DNA from: Pedobacter sp. UBA4863
Lineage (GTDB): Bacteria > Bacteroidota > Bacteroidia > Sphingobacteriales > Sphingobacteriaceae
Assembly (NCBI RefSeq): GCF_002399615.1
Contig: NZ_DHDZ01000040.1
Span: 112,349 to 176,348, forward strand
Direction: 5' to 3'
DNA: 64,000 nucleotides
Of this stretch, positions 9,273-18,508 are shown piece by piece. The translations under genes were made by a program, and so were the position numbers. Below the pieces are notes generated by a model, which saw only the letters and a list, made by a program, of their open reading frames with translations, did not search any database and was not told the origin of the DNA. Numbering within the stretch: position 1 is the first letter of the stretch; each line of letters opens with the position of its first letter.

Positions 9273-10052
9273 ATGAAAAGACTGTATTACATTTTTCTTG
9301 CTTTAGGCTGTACCATTGCCGTAGCTTGTAAACAAAACGAGCCGTTGTTATACACCGATATAGCTAGAGCCCAGTTTGGTCCAGATCCAACTGTTTATTA
9401 TTCATCATCCCAAATTTATGGTGATACATTAAAAAACCAATCGTTTGCTTACCTAGCTACTGATATTTTGGTAGATACAATTTACTTTGACTTGTACACA
9501 ATGGGTGCACCGAGTAAAGTAAACAGAAGTTTTGTATTAAAACAAGAGCAAGTTTATGGGACAACTAACGCTTTACCTGGTGTGCACTACAAGGCGCTTG
9601 ATAATCCCGAAATTTCTAAGCATTACGTAATAAAGGCTGGCGCCACTCACCATAAAGTACCAATTGTATTATTTAGAGATGTAAGTTTAAAAACAACCGC
9701 AGTAACATTAAAATTTAAACTTATTGACAATAAAGACCTTGCCCTTGGACAACCAGGACTTTTATGGAGAAAAGTGGTGTTTAGCGACAAACTGATTAAG
9801 CCCGCTGCTTGGTCTGGATCTAACCAATCGCAATTTTATGGAGCTTACAGCGAAGCAAAACATCGTTTCATGATCAGTGCTACTGGCCAAAAATGGGATC
9901 AAGAATTTATGAATTATCTTAATGGTGCTTTTACAGAGCCCGTTCAGTATTGGATGAGCGTAGTTAAAAGTAGCCTTGCTACTTACAATGCTGCAAACCC
10001 CACCAACCCCATCATAGATGAGGTAACCAATAAAGCTATCGTTTTCCCTTAA
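9273..10052 (+). CDS. DUF4843 domain lipoprotein
   Basis: A 259-residue lipoprotein (signal peptide and lipobox AVAC, Cys19) of the DUF4843 family, a recurrent accessory of SusC/SusD loci thought to be a surface-exposed component. Its function is unknown. It lies 28 bp after susD and 11 bp before the PKD-like gene, so it belongs to the same operon. Confidence 0.85.
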   Translation: MKRLYYIFLALGCTIAVACKQNEPLLYTDIARAQFGPDPTVYYSSSQIYGDTLKNQSFAYLATDILVDTIYFDLYTMGAPSKVNRSFVLKQEQVYGTTNALPGVHYKALDNPEISKHYVIKAGATHHKVPIVLFRDVSLKTTAVTLKFKLIDNKDLALGQPGLLWRKVVFSDKLIKPAAWSGSNQSQFYGAYSEAKHRFMISATGQKWDQEFMNYLNGAFTEPVQYWMSVVKSSLATYNAANPTNPIIDEVTNKAIVFP

Positions 10053-10063
10053 AAAACAAAGTC

Positions 10064-11647
10064 ATGAAAATATTTAATATAAACAGACAAGTTGCAAATA
10101 TATTTTTTGTGTTATTCCTTTTCATTTTTAGCGCTTGCGAAAAATACAAGCCAGTATATCAGTACAGCGAAAATGAAAAAATAACTGCTACTGGTCTAGA
10201 AGCACTATATCAGGTAACTTCTGGAAATGACGTGCTCACAATTGACCCTACCATATCTTCTAACAAAACTGGAGACCTAAAATGTGTTTGGGGCATTTAT
10301 GAAACCAATACCCAAGGTACAAATCCAGTGATGGACACCCTTGCCAGAACCAAAAAACTAGAATATAAAGTAAATCGTTCGGCTAAAGATTGGTATTTAA
10401 TGTTGCGAGTAACTAACTCAAGAACTGGCTATTCACAATACTTTAAATCAACGGTTAGGGTAGGCACCATTTATACTCGTGGTTGGTATATCCCTAAAGA
10501 CGATGGATCGCAAACAGACATGGATTTTTTTGCCACTCCAGCAACCAGCTCAATGCCTAGCAACAATACCAAAATAGAAAATGTGTATAGCTTAATGCAA
10601 GGCAAAAAACTAGAAGGCAAAGCGATTATGCTTTCTTTTTTCGTGAATTTCAAATCGATGGTTAATGGCTCCTATGTTAGCACCAGATCGCTAAGTCTAG
10701 TTTCCGAAAAAGATGTTTCAATGATGGACTTGAGCAATTTACAAGTCTATCGAAACTTCGACAACATATTTCAAGCTGCACCAACCCCTCGTAAAATGGA
10801 CGTAGTTACCACCGACTTTTTGAAGTATTTTTTGATTAACAATGGGCAATTGTACAGCATGGTAGGACAAGGCTACAGCGAAGGTATATTTGGAGGGAGG
10901 AAACTACTCACCAGCAACGACAATCCGTATCACTTATCTAAACATCAAATTATTCCTTCAGCAGGAACGGCATACTTTTTCGATGAAATGAGCAGCGCAT
11001 TTTACGCAGGAACCGACCGCAGTTTATACCTAGGTGCCGTTACTATAAATACAGCCCGCCTCGACAATAACCCTGTAACTCCTGCCTCCGCTGCAGCTAC
11101 AAATAAAAAACTAATATACATGGGAAATAAAGTTTACGGGTCGTCTGGCGGAGGTGCACCCGGTGGCTATGTTATTTTCCAAGACAAAACAAACCCTACT
11201 ATTAAAACTATGTACCAAGTAGGCAGTGCCGGACCAAATGGACTTACACTTAATGCTGGCGTTACCATTAGTACCGCAAGCAAATTGTTTAATGCAACTC
11301 ATTATGGCCTACTCTTTGGCGATGAAAATTTACTGTATTTTTCTTCAGGGAAAGAAATTTACTCCTACAACTTAAATAGCAATACCGAACAATTGCAGTA
11401 TACTGTTCCTAACGACGAGGAAATCACATTTATTAGACATCGCAAACTTACAGGTGCCGACGCTTATAATTATGTGATGATTGGAACCCAATCTGGCCAA
11501 AACTACAAAGTACGATTGTTTAATAAAACTACTGGCAATTTAAATACCGAACCAAGTGTAACACTAACAGGAAAAGGACGGCCAGTAGATGCTTTATACG
11601 TAAGCCCAACCGTAACTACCGAACTCGTTTATAGCTATACCTTTTAA
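10064..11647 (+). CDS. PKD-like family lipoprotein of the SusCD locus
   Basis: A 527-residue lipoprotein with lipobox FSAC (Cys25). The N-terminal ~110 residues resemble the PKD-like domain found next to DUF4843 genes; the remainder is beta-rich, possibly propeller-like. It probably sits on the cell surface and helps bind substrate (inference from locus position). Last gene of the FecR-led run; a double hairpin follows about 100 bp after its stop. Confidence 0.82.
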   Translation: MKIFNINRQVANIFFVLFLFIFSACEKYKPVYQYSENEKITATGLEALYQVTSGNDVLTIDPTISSNKTGDLKCVWGIYETNTQGTNPVMDTLARTKKLEYKVNRSAKDWYLMLRVTNSRTGYSQYFKSTVRVGTIYTRGWYIPKDDGSQTDMDFFATPATSSMPSNNTKIENVYSLMQGKKLEGKAIMLSFFVNFKSMVNGSYVSTRSLSLVSEKDVSMMDLSNLQVYRNFDNIFQAAPTPRKMDVVTTDFLKYFLINNGQLYSMVGQGYSEGIFGGRKLLTSNDNPYHLSKHQIIPSAGTAYFFDEMSSAFYAGTDRSLYLGAVTINTARLDNNPVTPASAAATNKKLIYMGNKVYGSSGGGAPGGYVIFQDKTNPTIKTMYQVGSAGPNGLTLNAGVTISTASKLFNATHYGLLFGDENLLYFSSGKEIYSYNLNSNTEQLQYTVPNDEEITFIRHRKLTGADAYNYVMIGTQSGQNYKVRLFNKTTGNLNTEPSVTLTGKGRPVDALYVSPTVTTELVYSYTF

Positions 11648-11751
11648 AAAATATAAAATGAGATTAAAAAATTATGCTTTCAAAAAACAAACCAATGCAG
11701 ATCAAAAAACATCATAAAAAATTGGTTAATAATTAATTAGTTTCACCAGTA

Positions 11752-11809
11752 GCGCAAAAGCCGAAGCTTTTGCGCATTTTCCACCTTTAATTTAAAGGTG
11801 GGATTTTTT
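11752..11809 (+). terminator. tandem hairpins ending the SusCD operon
   Basis: The first hairpin is 11752-11775 (GCGCAAAAGC/GCTTTTGCGC, loop CGAA). The second is 11781-11801 (CCACCTTTAA/TTAAAGGTGG) followed by a T tract at 11804-11809. The second is a strong intrinsic terminator. This separates the sigma gene transcriptionally from the locus. Confidence 0.8.
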
Positions 11810-11922
11810 GTTTCTGAGCTATTGCTCCATTTTTTATTTTATAAACAGTTTACCACTAGTTTTTAGTACATTTAAGAGTAAAACGAAAAATCATGTTGTA
11901 ATAAAAAAACGTTAACTAACAG

Positions 11923-12513
11923 ATGACAATGGCAGTGTATGGAACACCTTCCGAGCAACAGTTTATTAGCCTATTAAAAGAAAATGACCAGCGGGCGTTT
12001 AGCCAAGTTTTTAAACAATATTACACTGCGCTATGCTATTTCGCTAACAAGTTTGTATTTAATAAACAAGAAGCCGAAGACATTGTTGCCGGAGTATTTG
12101 AGAAACTTTGGAAAGGAGAAATACAAATAACGAGCATTAACCACTTACGTTCGTTTTTATACATTACAACTAAACGAAGCTGCATAGACGCCTTGAGAAA
12201 AAATGGCCACGCCCAAGAAAGACAACTGAATTTCGCGAATCAAATTGGCGACCAAGAACCCGAATGTATACAGCAAATTATTAGAGCCGAAGTATTACAG
12301 CAGATTAATCAAGAAATTAAGGCACTTCCAGAACAATGCAGTAAAATAATAACCTTAAGTTACATAAACGGTTTAAAGAACGACGAAATTGCTTCAAAAC
12401 TTGGCTTATCTGTACAAACGGTTAAAAACCAAAAGAGCCGTGGTCTTTCACTTCTCAGAGGAAAACTTTCACCCCAATTATTTCAAATATTTTTACTCGC
12501 CTTTTTGAAATAA
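11923..12513 (+). CDS. RNA polymerase ECF sigma factor (sigma-70 family)
   Basis: Directs RNA polymerase to a small regulon, probably this uptake locus. It has 196 residues with sigma region 2 at about 28-90 (KQEAEDIVAGVFEKLWKG) and region 4 at about 130-180 (LPEQCSKIITLSYINGLKNDEIASKLG split over the helix-turn-helix). Members are usually encoded just before FecR; here the gene lies after the SusCD operon and terminator and before the metalloprotease gene. Two close in-frame ATGs (11923, 11929) could both be the start. I found no copy of the GGTAC/GCATCGTA element before it, so it may not autoregulate. Confidence 0.9.
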   Translation: MTMAVYGTPSEQQFISLLKENDQRAFSQVFKQYYTALCYFANKFVFNKQEAEDIVAGVFEKLWKGEIQITSINHLRSFLYITTKRSCIDALRKNGHAQERQLNFANQIGDQEPECIQQIIRAEVLQQINQEIKALPEQCSKIITLSYINGLKNDEIASKLGLSVQTVKNQKSRGLSLLRGKLSPQLFQIFLLAFLK

Positions 12514-12658
12514 CTGTAATTTATATCTCTAGAAAAATTATTAAAAGCCCCAGCAGCTAACTTTTATAGCTCAAACACTTCTTACATCATCGCTTCTAGT
12601 TTCAAACTTTTAAATCTTAAACCCCACTTATTTTTTGCCCATTTTTTAACGATACTGA

Positions 12659-12683
12659 GGTACGTTTTCGATTCTGCATCGTA
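12659..12683 (+). promoter_or_regulatory. putative ECF sigma-factor promoter upstream of the metalloprotease
   Basis: GGTAC (12659-12663), 12 nt, GCATCGTA (12676-12683): identical bases and spacing to 2841-2865. It ends 63 nt before the protease start. It suggests that the FecR operon and the protease are one regulon. Confidence 0.6.
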
Positions 12684-12746
12684 ATAGTGTAAAAACCTGC
12701 AGTACAACTGCTGCTAAATAAATGCACAAAAGTTAATCAATAAAAA

Positions 12747-15203
12747 ATGATCACCAAAAACCAAACACTACTAGCCGTATTTGCCTGTTGTAGCATAATG
12801 GCCAGCACCACCTATGCGCAAACTCCAAAAACTACGCCACCAACAACAACTGCAGCAACCAATGTTCCGCCAGCCCCTAAAAAGGAATCAATTAAATCTT
12901 TTTCAGAAATTGTTACTGCAAAAGCGCAAAGCAAAAAAGGCTTGTTCAATACCCACAAAGTTGATGACAAGTGGTTCTTCGAAATTCCCGATACAATTTT
13001 AAACCGAGAAATGCTGGTAGTTACCCGACTCGTAAAAGTTCCTGCAGGTTTAAAAGTTTCAAATCAACAATATGCTGGTGAGCTCCTTAACGAAATGGTT
13101 TGGACTTGGGAGCGCCGTGGAAAACAAATCTATATCCGTGTCCCTAGTTACGCAATCAGCGTCGACAAGAACTCGGACATGTACGAATCAGTAAAAAACA
13201 GCAACTTATCGGGCATTTTAGCCGCATTTGACATAAAAGCATACAACAAAGACAGTACCGGCGTACTCATTGATGTAAGTGATTTCTACAACGGAGATAT
13301 TCCTGCGATAGGCCTTTCAGACAATCTAAAAAAAGCTTACAAGGCATCGGCAATAGACGCAACAAAGTCTTACCTAGATAGCATTAGAACTTACCCTCTA
13401 AACTTAGAAGTTGGCTCTGTAAAAACGTACCGAGCGGCCGAATCTCCCATAGATAATAGCATTGGTTCAATTACTGTGGCACTTAACACGTCAATGCTCT
13501 TACTGCCAAAAACACCCGTGAAACCACGATTAATGGATCCAAGAGTTGGCTACTTTGGCCAAAGCCAAACCGACTATAGTCTTAACGACCATAAAGTAGA
13601 GAGAACTAATTACATACGCAGATGGAACTTAATCCCTAAAGATACCGCAGCTTACATGCGTGGAGAGCTCGTAGCGCCTACTAAGCCCATTACAATTTAC
13701 ATTGACCCTGCAACGCCAAAAAAATGGGTTCCGTATTTAATTAAAGGCATTAACGACTGGCAAATGGCTTTTGAAGCGGCGGGCTTTAAAGAGGCCATTT
13801 TTGGAAAAGAAGCGCCAACACCAGCTCAAGACCCCGAATTTAGTTTAGAAGATTCGCGATATTCGGTAATTAGGTATTTCCCGTCTAACAAGGCAAATGC
13901 TTACGGACCCCATATAGCAGACCCAAGAACAGGCCAAATATTAGAAACGCACATTGGCTGGTATCACAATGTAATGAGCCTTTTAAAAAATTGGTTCTTA
14001 ATACAAACGGGAGCTGTAAATACCGAAGCTCGCAAGCTAAAACTTAGCGAAGAACAAATGGGCGAATTAATTAGAATTATTTCTTCGCACGAAGTTGGCC
14101 ACACTTTAGGCTTACCCCATAATTTTGGCTCCAGCGCCGCCTATCCAGTTGATTCGCTACGTTCGAAAACATTTACCGCTAAAAACGGCACAGCACCTTC
14201 TATTATGGACTACGCCCGCTTTAACTACATTGCGCAACCTGGCGACGGAGTAACTAACGTACTACCTTCTATTGGACCTTACGACAAATGGGCAATAAAA
14301 TGGGGCTATACTTGGTTTCCAGGAGGATTAAACGCTCAGCAAGAAAAAGAAAAACTAGATGTATGGACAAGGGAAAGAAGTAAAAACCCTATTTATTTTT
14401 ATGGTAGTCAAAGTAGCATTCACGACCCACGAAGCCAAGCCGAAGATTTGGGAGACGACCCTATAAAAGCCAGTATGTATGGTATTATGAATTTAAAACG
14501 CATTTTACCTAATTTGCAAAAATGGACTTTTGAAAACGGCAAAGATTTTAGCGGATTAAGAGAAACCTACTACGAACTAATTGCCCAATTTGCTCGATAC
14601 ATGGGGCACGTGGTTGCCAATATTGGCGGTGTAAACGAAACCTACAAAACTTATGGAGAAAACGGGACCGCCTTTAGCCATATTCAAAAACAAAAACAAC
14701 AGGAAGCTGTGGCATTTTTAAACCAACAACTATTTAGTACTCCAAACTGGCTAATACGTAACGAACTGTTAGACAAGTTTGACAATGGACTATTAATCAC
14801 TCGTATAAAATCTACACAAACAAACATCATTAACAGTATTATTTTACCTGCTAAGTTGGCCAAATTACTAGATAACGAAGCTAGAAACGGCGCAAAAGCA
14901 TATACACTAACAGATTTGTATAACGATCTAAGAGCAGGGATATTTACCTTAGCAGCACCCGATGATGTTAAGCGCAACTTACAAAGAAGTTATGTAGAAA
15001 GATTGGGTGGTTTAATGCTCGAAGGATACAAATACACTCCTGGAGATGCTACATTATCAGATATGGTGCCGTTAACAAGGTTAGAATTAAAGAAGATTGC
15101 GGCTTTGGCCAAAACACGTAGCGCCATTGGCAACGAAACAACTAAAGCTCATTACCAAGAGTTAGAGGTTAAAATAAACAATCTTTTAAATCCGAAAAAA
15201 TAA
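12747..15203 (+). CDS. zinc-dependent metalloprotease, DUF5117/DUF5118 type
   Basis: Exported metzincin-like protease of 818 residues. The signal peptide ends near TTYAQ (25), followed by a low-complexity Pro/Thr stretch (26-45), then DUF5118/DUF5117-type regions. The zinc motif HEVGHTLGLPH is at 448-458 (three His and catalytic Glu449) and a Met-turn-like SIMDY follows about 35 residues later. Large proteases of this family recur with SusC/SusD/DUF4843/PKD-like genes, pointing to protein or peptide breakdown coupled to uptake (family context plus inference). No T9SS sorting domain is visible at its C-terminus, so it is probably periplasmic. Confidence 0.9.
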   Translation: MITKNQTLLAVFACCSIMASTTYAQTPKTTPPTTTAATNVPPAPKKESIKSFSEIVTAKAQSKKGLFNTHKVDDKWFFEIPDTILNREMLVVTRLVKVPAGLKVSNQQYAGELLNEMVWTWERRGKQIYIRVPSYAISVDKNSDMYESVKNSNLSGILAAFDIKAYNKDSTGVLIDVSDFYNGDIPAIGLSDNLKKAYKASAIDATKSYLDSIRTYPLNLEVGSVKTYRAAESPIDNSIGSITVALNTSMLLLPKTPVKPRLMDPRVGYFGQSQTDYSLNDHKVERTNYIRRWNLIPKDTAAYMRGELVAPTKPITIYIDPATPKKWVPYLIKGINDWQMAFEAAGFKEAIFGKEAPTPAQDPEFSLEDSRYSVIRYFPSNKANAYGPHIADPRTGQILETHIGWYHNVMSLLKNWFLIQTGAVNTEARKLKLSEEQMGELIRIISSHEVGHTLGLPHNFGSSAAYPVDSLRSKTFTAKNGTAPSIMDYARFNYIAQPGDGVTNVLPSIGPYDKWAIKWGYTWFPGGLNAQQEKEKLDVWTRERSKNPIYFYGSQSSIHDPRSQAEDLGDDPIKASMYGIMNLKRILPNLQKWTFENGKDFSGLRETYYELIAQFARYMGHVVANIGGVNETYKTYGENGTAFSHIQKQKQQEAVAFLNQQLFSTPNWLIRNELLDKFDNGLLITRIKSTQTNIINSIILPAKLAKLLDNEARNGAKAYTLTDLYNDLRAGIFTLAAPDDVKRNLQRSYVERLGGLMLEGYKYTPGDATLSDMVPLTRLELKKIAALAKTRSAIGNETTKAHYQELEVKINNLLNPKK

Positions 15204-15221
15204 CCATTTAACCTTACAAAC

Positions 15222-15267
15222 ATAAATTCTGTATGACTAGCAGCTTCTCTCGTCATACAGAATTTAT
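15222..15267 (+). terminator. intrinsic terminator after the metalloprotease gene
   Basis: A 16-bp perfect inverted repeat (arms 15222-15237 and 15252-15267, core TTCTGTATGAC) with a 14-nt loop, followed by a T-rich stretch, beginning 18 nt after the stop. Confidence 0.7.
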
Positions 15268-15631
15268 TCTCTATCATCAAAATAAAAACTAAGAGTGTAA
15301 AACTATAAAGCTAAGTGCGATTACAATTTAACAGACTGATAATTTTACATTACGTGTTTAATCTAACCGAGCCTGAACCAAATTTACCGCGACGTGAAAT
15401 TTGCCGTTCATCGTGCTGATCTGTAGTGAAACGGAAAGCTACCTGTAAATATATTTAAGCTTCTGCTTTAATGGCTATTTTAGCTCTTTCAACAACCTTA
15501 CAGAACTCAGGTTATATAATTACCCAAATCGTTAACCGAACTCAAATTTACTAGTGCAAATAAAGCATCCAGGGTGTAAGAGCATGAATAGCACCTTGGT
15601 TTTGCTGTGCATCTGCGGAAAAAAATTAAAC
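15268..15631. other. intergenic stretch without recognisable gene
   Basis: About 360 bp between two convergent genes and their terminators. Stops occur frequently in all frames I followed, and no RNA gene, repeat or promoter stands out. It could contain decayed sequence, but I cannot name a source. Confidence 0.5.
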
Positions 15632-15668
15632 AAAAAAAATAGGGTACTCTAAACGAATACCCTATTTT
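15632..15668 (-). terminator. intrinsic terminator after the ppiD-like gene
   Basis: An 11-bp stem AAAATAGGGTA/TACCCTATTTT (15636-15668) with an 11-nt loop. On the minus strand it continues into eight T residues. It lies 17 nt after the stop of the foldase gene. Confidence 0.85.
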
Positions 15669-15685
15669 CTTTTTGCAAATTTCTA

Positions 15686-17782
15686 TTAATAGAACTTCAC
15701 ACGATTGTCTTTAATATCGCTCTTATCTTGTAACACTTGGAAAGCACTACCTAAAGAACGTTGGCTAATGCCCATTAACATCGATTCTTTTTGTTTAAAT
15801 GTATTTGCTAAAGGAGCTGGATTAGTAAATCCTTGCACCACAAATGCGTAAACACCTCTGTCGCCGGTAATGGCTTTAGATAATTTACCTACTTGCGATC
15901 CAAAAACTGCACCTACCACTTTGTTTTCTTGCGATAAACCAGGGATAATGGGATTAGCAAATACCATGTTTTGAACTGGTGTAGCTGTTTTACCTAATTT
16001 TTGCGCTACTGCATCAATACTTGAAGCCCCCGCTAATGCCTTATCGAATTTTTCGGTTAGCATTTTAGCTTTTTTAGCGTTTAATACCTGCGGCTCAATT
16101 TGTTTCTTTACATCTTCTAAAGAAAGTTGTCCTTTTGGTTTAATGCCCGTTACTTGAGCAATTACGTAAGCATTGTCCATGGTGTAAACCTGTGCCAATA
16201 CATCGCCTTTATCGGCTTCGTAAGCATCTCTAATTAACTGGCGAGGATTGTCTAAACCTGGGGCATAACCTTGTGTGGCTGTAATTCTATCGGCTAAACC
16301 AACCGTATAACCTTGTTTTTGAGCTAAGGCACTAAAATTATCGGCTTTTACTTCGGTTAAAAATGCGGTTGCTTTTTTGTAGGCTGCATCTCTAGTTTTT
16401 TGACTAGGCGATAGGTTTTTCTCTATATAAGCTAGCTTAACCACTTTAGAAGAACCTACTTGTTTTTCAATTTTGATAACGTGGATACCGAACTGAGATT
16501 TTACAATTTTGATGTCGCCAGTACGGCCATCAAAAGCAGCATTTTCAAACTCTGGAACCATGGCACCACGAGCAAATGTACCTAAGCTACCTCCTTGGTC
16601 TTTAGAACCATCAACACTATATTTTTTAGCTAGCTCGGCAAAACTGCTTCCGCCTTGTGCTAATTGTTTTAACGAATCGGCTAATTTAAGCGCCTTATCA
16701 TCTCCGCTAGCTTGTGCTGGGTTAATTAAGATATGGCTAGCTTTTACCGAGTCTGGAGAGAAACGGCTATCTACCACTTTAATTAATTTATACGAACTGC
16801 CAGAAAATTTAGGTCCGTAGAAACTTCCTGCCGGATAGTTAAAAATTACAGAATCAACTGCCGGATCTAATTTTCCTTTAGAAATGTAAGAGTAAGGTAT
16901 TTTTACATCAGAGTTGTTTGCCGAGAACAACGAGTCGTTTGGCGTAGTTCTAAAATCGGCAGCTAATTTTTCTACCTGAGTTTTTACCAAAGCACTATCG
17001 GCAGCAGTTGGTTCTATGCTGAAAGAAACGTATTGTATATCTCTTGTTTCTTGCGGATTATCGAAACGTTTTTTGTTCGCTTCGTAATATTCTTTATAAT
17101 CGGCATCTGTTAGCTTAACATTTGCATCAAGAATAGAGCTATAATCAAGGGTTACATATTTAAAGTTTACCAATTTGTTACGGTTTACGTACTCGTCGTT
17201 AGCCTCTAAGCTGGACACGTAAACAGAGTTGCTAATTAGTTTGGTATATTTTTGTTGTAAAGCTTGTTTTTCAATTTCTCCTTCTAGCAACAACCATTGT
17301 TGTGCTAATTGAGGATTTTTGTCTCTAGATTTTAGAGAAGTTATTACAGCAGCTCTGTCAAACTCGCCAGTTTGTGGATTGCCAAAATATTGCGTAATTA
17401 AAGGGCTAGGGTTTTTACCTTGCACTAAATCAAAAAGTTCATCGGCCGAGATGGTTAAGCCTGCACGGTCAAATTCTTTGCCTAAAACAATGTTCGCAAT
17501 TTCCGATTGCCAAGCCTGATCAACTGCCATTGACTGCATTTGAGCGTTCATTACACCGCCATATTGTTGTTTAAACTGTGCAGAGGTTTGCTCTACTTTA
17601 GCGTTAAACTGATCGTACTTGATGTCTTCGCCGTCAATAGTACCTACTACCGTTCTAGATGAATTAAGAAAAGATTGGCCAGTAGTGAAAACATCTCCAA
17701 TTAAAAATGCAATTATTGCGAAACCTATTGCTCCTATCAGTATAGCACCTGCACGATTACGCAAAAAAGTCATTAAACCCAT
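15686..17782 (-). CDS. PpiD/SurA-like peptidylprolyl isomerase (membrane-anchored foldase)
   Basis: Periplasmic chaperone/isomerase that helps fold envelope proteins. It has 698 residues: one N-terminal membrane anchor at about 11-32 (AGAILIGAIGFAIIAFLIGD), a SurA-N-like region (about 35-240), a parvulin PPIC domain at about 345-440 (KASHILINPA through FGIHVIKIE), then a more divergent second rotamase-like or C-terminal region. Architecture and length match PpiD. It is the last gene of a minus-strand run coaX, beta-barrel, lptC-like, ppiD, followed by a strong terminator. Confidence 0.9.
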   Translation of the reverse strand: MGLMTFLRNRAGAILIGAIGFAIIAFLIGDVFTTGQSFLNSSRTVVGTIDGEDIKYDQFNAKVEQTSAQFKQQYGGVMNAQMQSMAVDQAWQSEIANIVLGKEFDRAGLTISADELFDLVQGKNPSPLITQYFGNPQTGEFDRAAVITSLKSRDKNPQLAQQWLLLEGEIEKQALQQKYTKLISNSVYVSSLEANDEYVNRNKLVNFKYVTLDYSSILDANVKLTDADYKEYYEANKKRFDNPQETRDIQYVSFSIEPTAADSALVKTQVEKLAADFRTTPNDSLFSANNSDVKIPYSYISKGKLDPAVDSVIFNYPAGSFYGPKFSGSSYKLIKVVDSRFSPDSVKASHILINPAQASGDDKALKLADSLKQLAQGGSSFAELAKKYSVDGSKDQGGSLGTFARGAMVPEFENAAFDGRTGDIKIVKSQFGIHVIKIEKQVGSSKVVKLAYIEKNLSPSQKTRDAAYKKATAFLTEVKADNFSALAQKQGYTVGLADRITATQGYAPGLDNPRQLIRDAYEADKGDVLAQVYTMDNAYVIAQVTGIKPKGQLSLEDVKKQIEPQVLNAKKAKMLTEKFDKALAGASSIDAVAQKLGKTATPVQNMVFANPIIPGLSQENKVVGAVFGSQVGKLSKAITGDRGVYAFVVQGFTNPAPLANTFKQKESMLMGISQRSLGSAFQVLQDKSDIKDNRVKFY

Positions 17783-17912
17783 ATTATTCTTTTATATTAA
17801 TTTTAATTTAAGAGGGCGCAAGATACAAAATTGCACCAAATTAGAAAATATTAAATTTTAATTGTTTTTTTAGTGGAGAACTAGAAACATATCGGCTTCA
17901 AAACGAGCTCGA

Positions 17913-18473
17913 TTAGGGTATTTTTCCGTTCTCTACATTTGCGGTTCCAGAGGGCATGGTAATGCTGTAGGTGCTAAAATCTTGCGGTGCCGAAAAACTG
18001 GTGCCATTTAAAACGTTGCCATCTTTGGTGGTTACTGTGCCAGCCGGCGAAGTGTATAAGCGTTTGTTCTCATCCCAAGTTAGCTCTTCGGTAGTAAAAG
18101 TCATGTTGTCGGTAACCACTACCACGTTTTTTCTAAAAATAGTAATTCGCTCGGTTTCTTTGTTAATGGCATAATCTGAAGTAATAGTGCCTTTGTTTTT
18201 TAACAAATCATCTAAGAAATAAATTTTTACACCTTTTGGCATCTCGCTGTAAGCGCCACCTGCCGATGGGGTAACTTTATCTAAAATAGGAGCGTAGCCT
18301 TTTGCCTTTACTTTGGCCGAATCGCTATAAATAACTTCTACGCCGTACGTACGGTCTTTAGTTAAGGTAACTTTGTTTGCAGCAATAGACGATACTTTTT
18401 TTAAATCATCGCCACCGCAAGAAGAAAACAAGAAGTGAAAAGTGAAGAGTAAAAAGTAAAAAGTGTTAGGCAT
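17913..18473 (-). CDS. lptC: LptC/OstA-like lipoprotein (LPS export)
   Basis: Probable LPS-transport component: a 186-residue lipoprotein with a beta-rich region and repeated statements such as TFTTEELTWDENKRLYTS and GTVTTKDGNVLNG, typical of LptC in this phylum. I place the start at ATG 18473, which gives a lipoprotein signal with lipobox FSSC (Cys19). The open frame extends to ATG 18545, but those extra 24 codons are mostly a second 7-bp repeat array. Strikingly, the signal peptide itself is encoded by a 7-bp repeat (18433-18467). The gene lies between the beta-barrel gene and ppiD. Confidence 0.78.
   Translation of the reverse strand: MPNTFYFLLFTFHFLFSSCGGDDLKKVSSIAANKVTLTKDRTYGVEVIYSDSAKVKAKGYAPILDKVTPSAGGAYSEMPKGVKIYFLDDLLKNKGTITSDYAINKETERITIFRKNVVVVTDNMTFTTEELTWDENKRLYTSPAGTVTTKDGNVLNGTSFSAPQDFSTYSITMPSGTANVENGKIP
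18433..18467. repeat. five-copy 7-bp array encoding the lptC signal peptide
   Basis: Plus-strand units AAGTGAA, AAGTGAA, GAGTAAA, AAGTAAA, AAGTGTT. Read on the minus strand in the lptC frame, the 21-nt super-period gives a 7-residue amino-acid period (TFYFLLF then TFHFLF). The same heptamer family occurs at 21817, 49487 and 60037. Confidence 0.75.
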
Positions 18474-18508
18474 TAAGCTCGAAACTCGATGGTAAGGGTT
18501 TGTTGCCC

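Noticed and set aside
11658..11717. 19-codon frame after the PKD-like gene
   Set aside because: Lys/Asn-rich as expected by chance in AT-rich DNA; no conserved feature and no separate signals.
15233..15292. 19-codon frame after the metalloprotease
   Set aside because: It lies inside the terminator hairpin.
15268..15631. Degraded insertion sequence
   Set aside because: No terminal inverted repeats, target duplication or transposase fragment that I can recognise.
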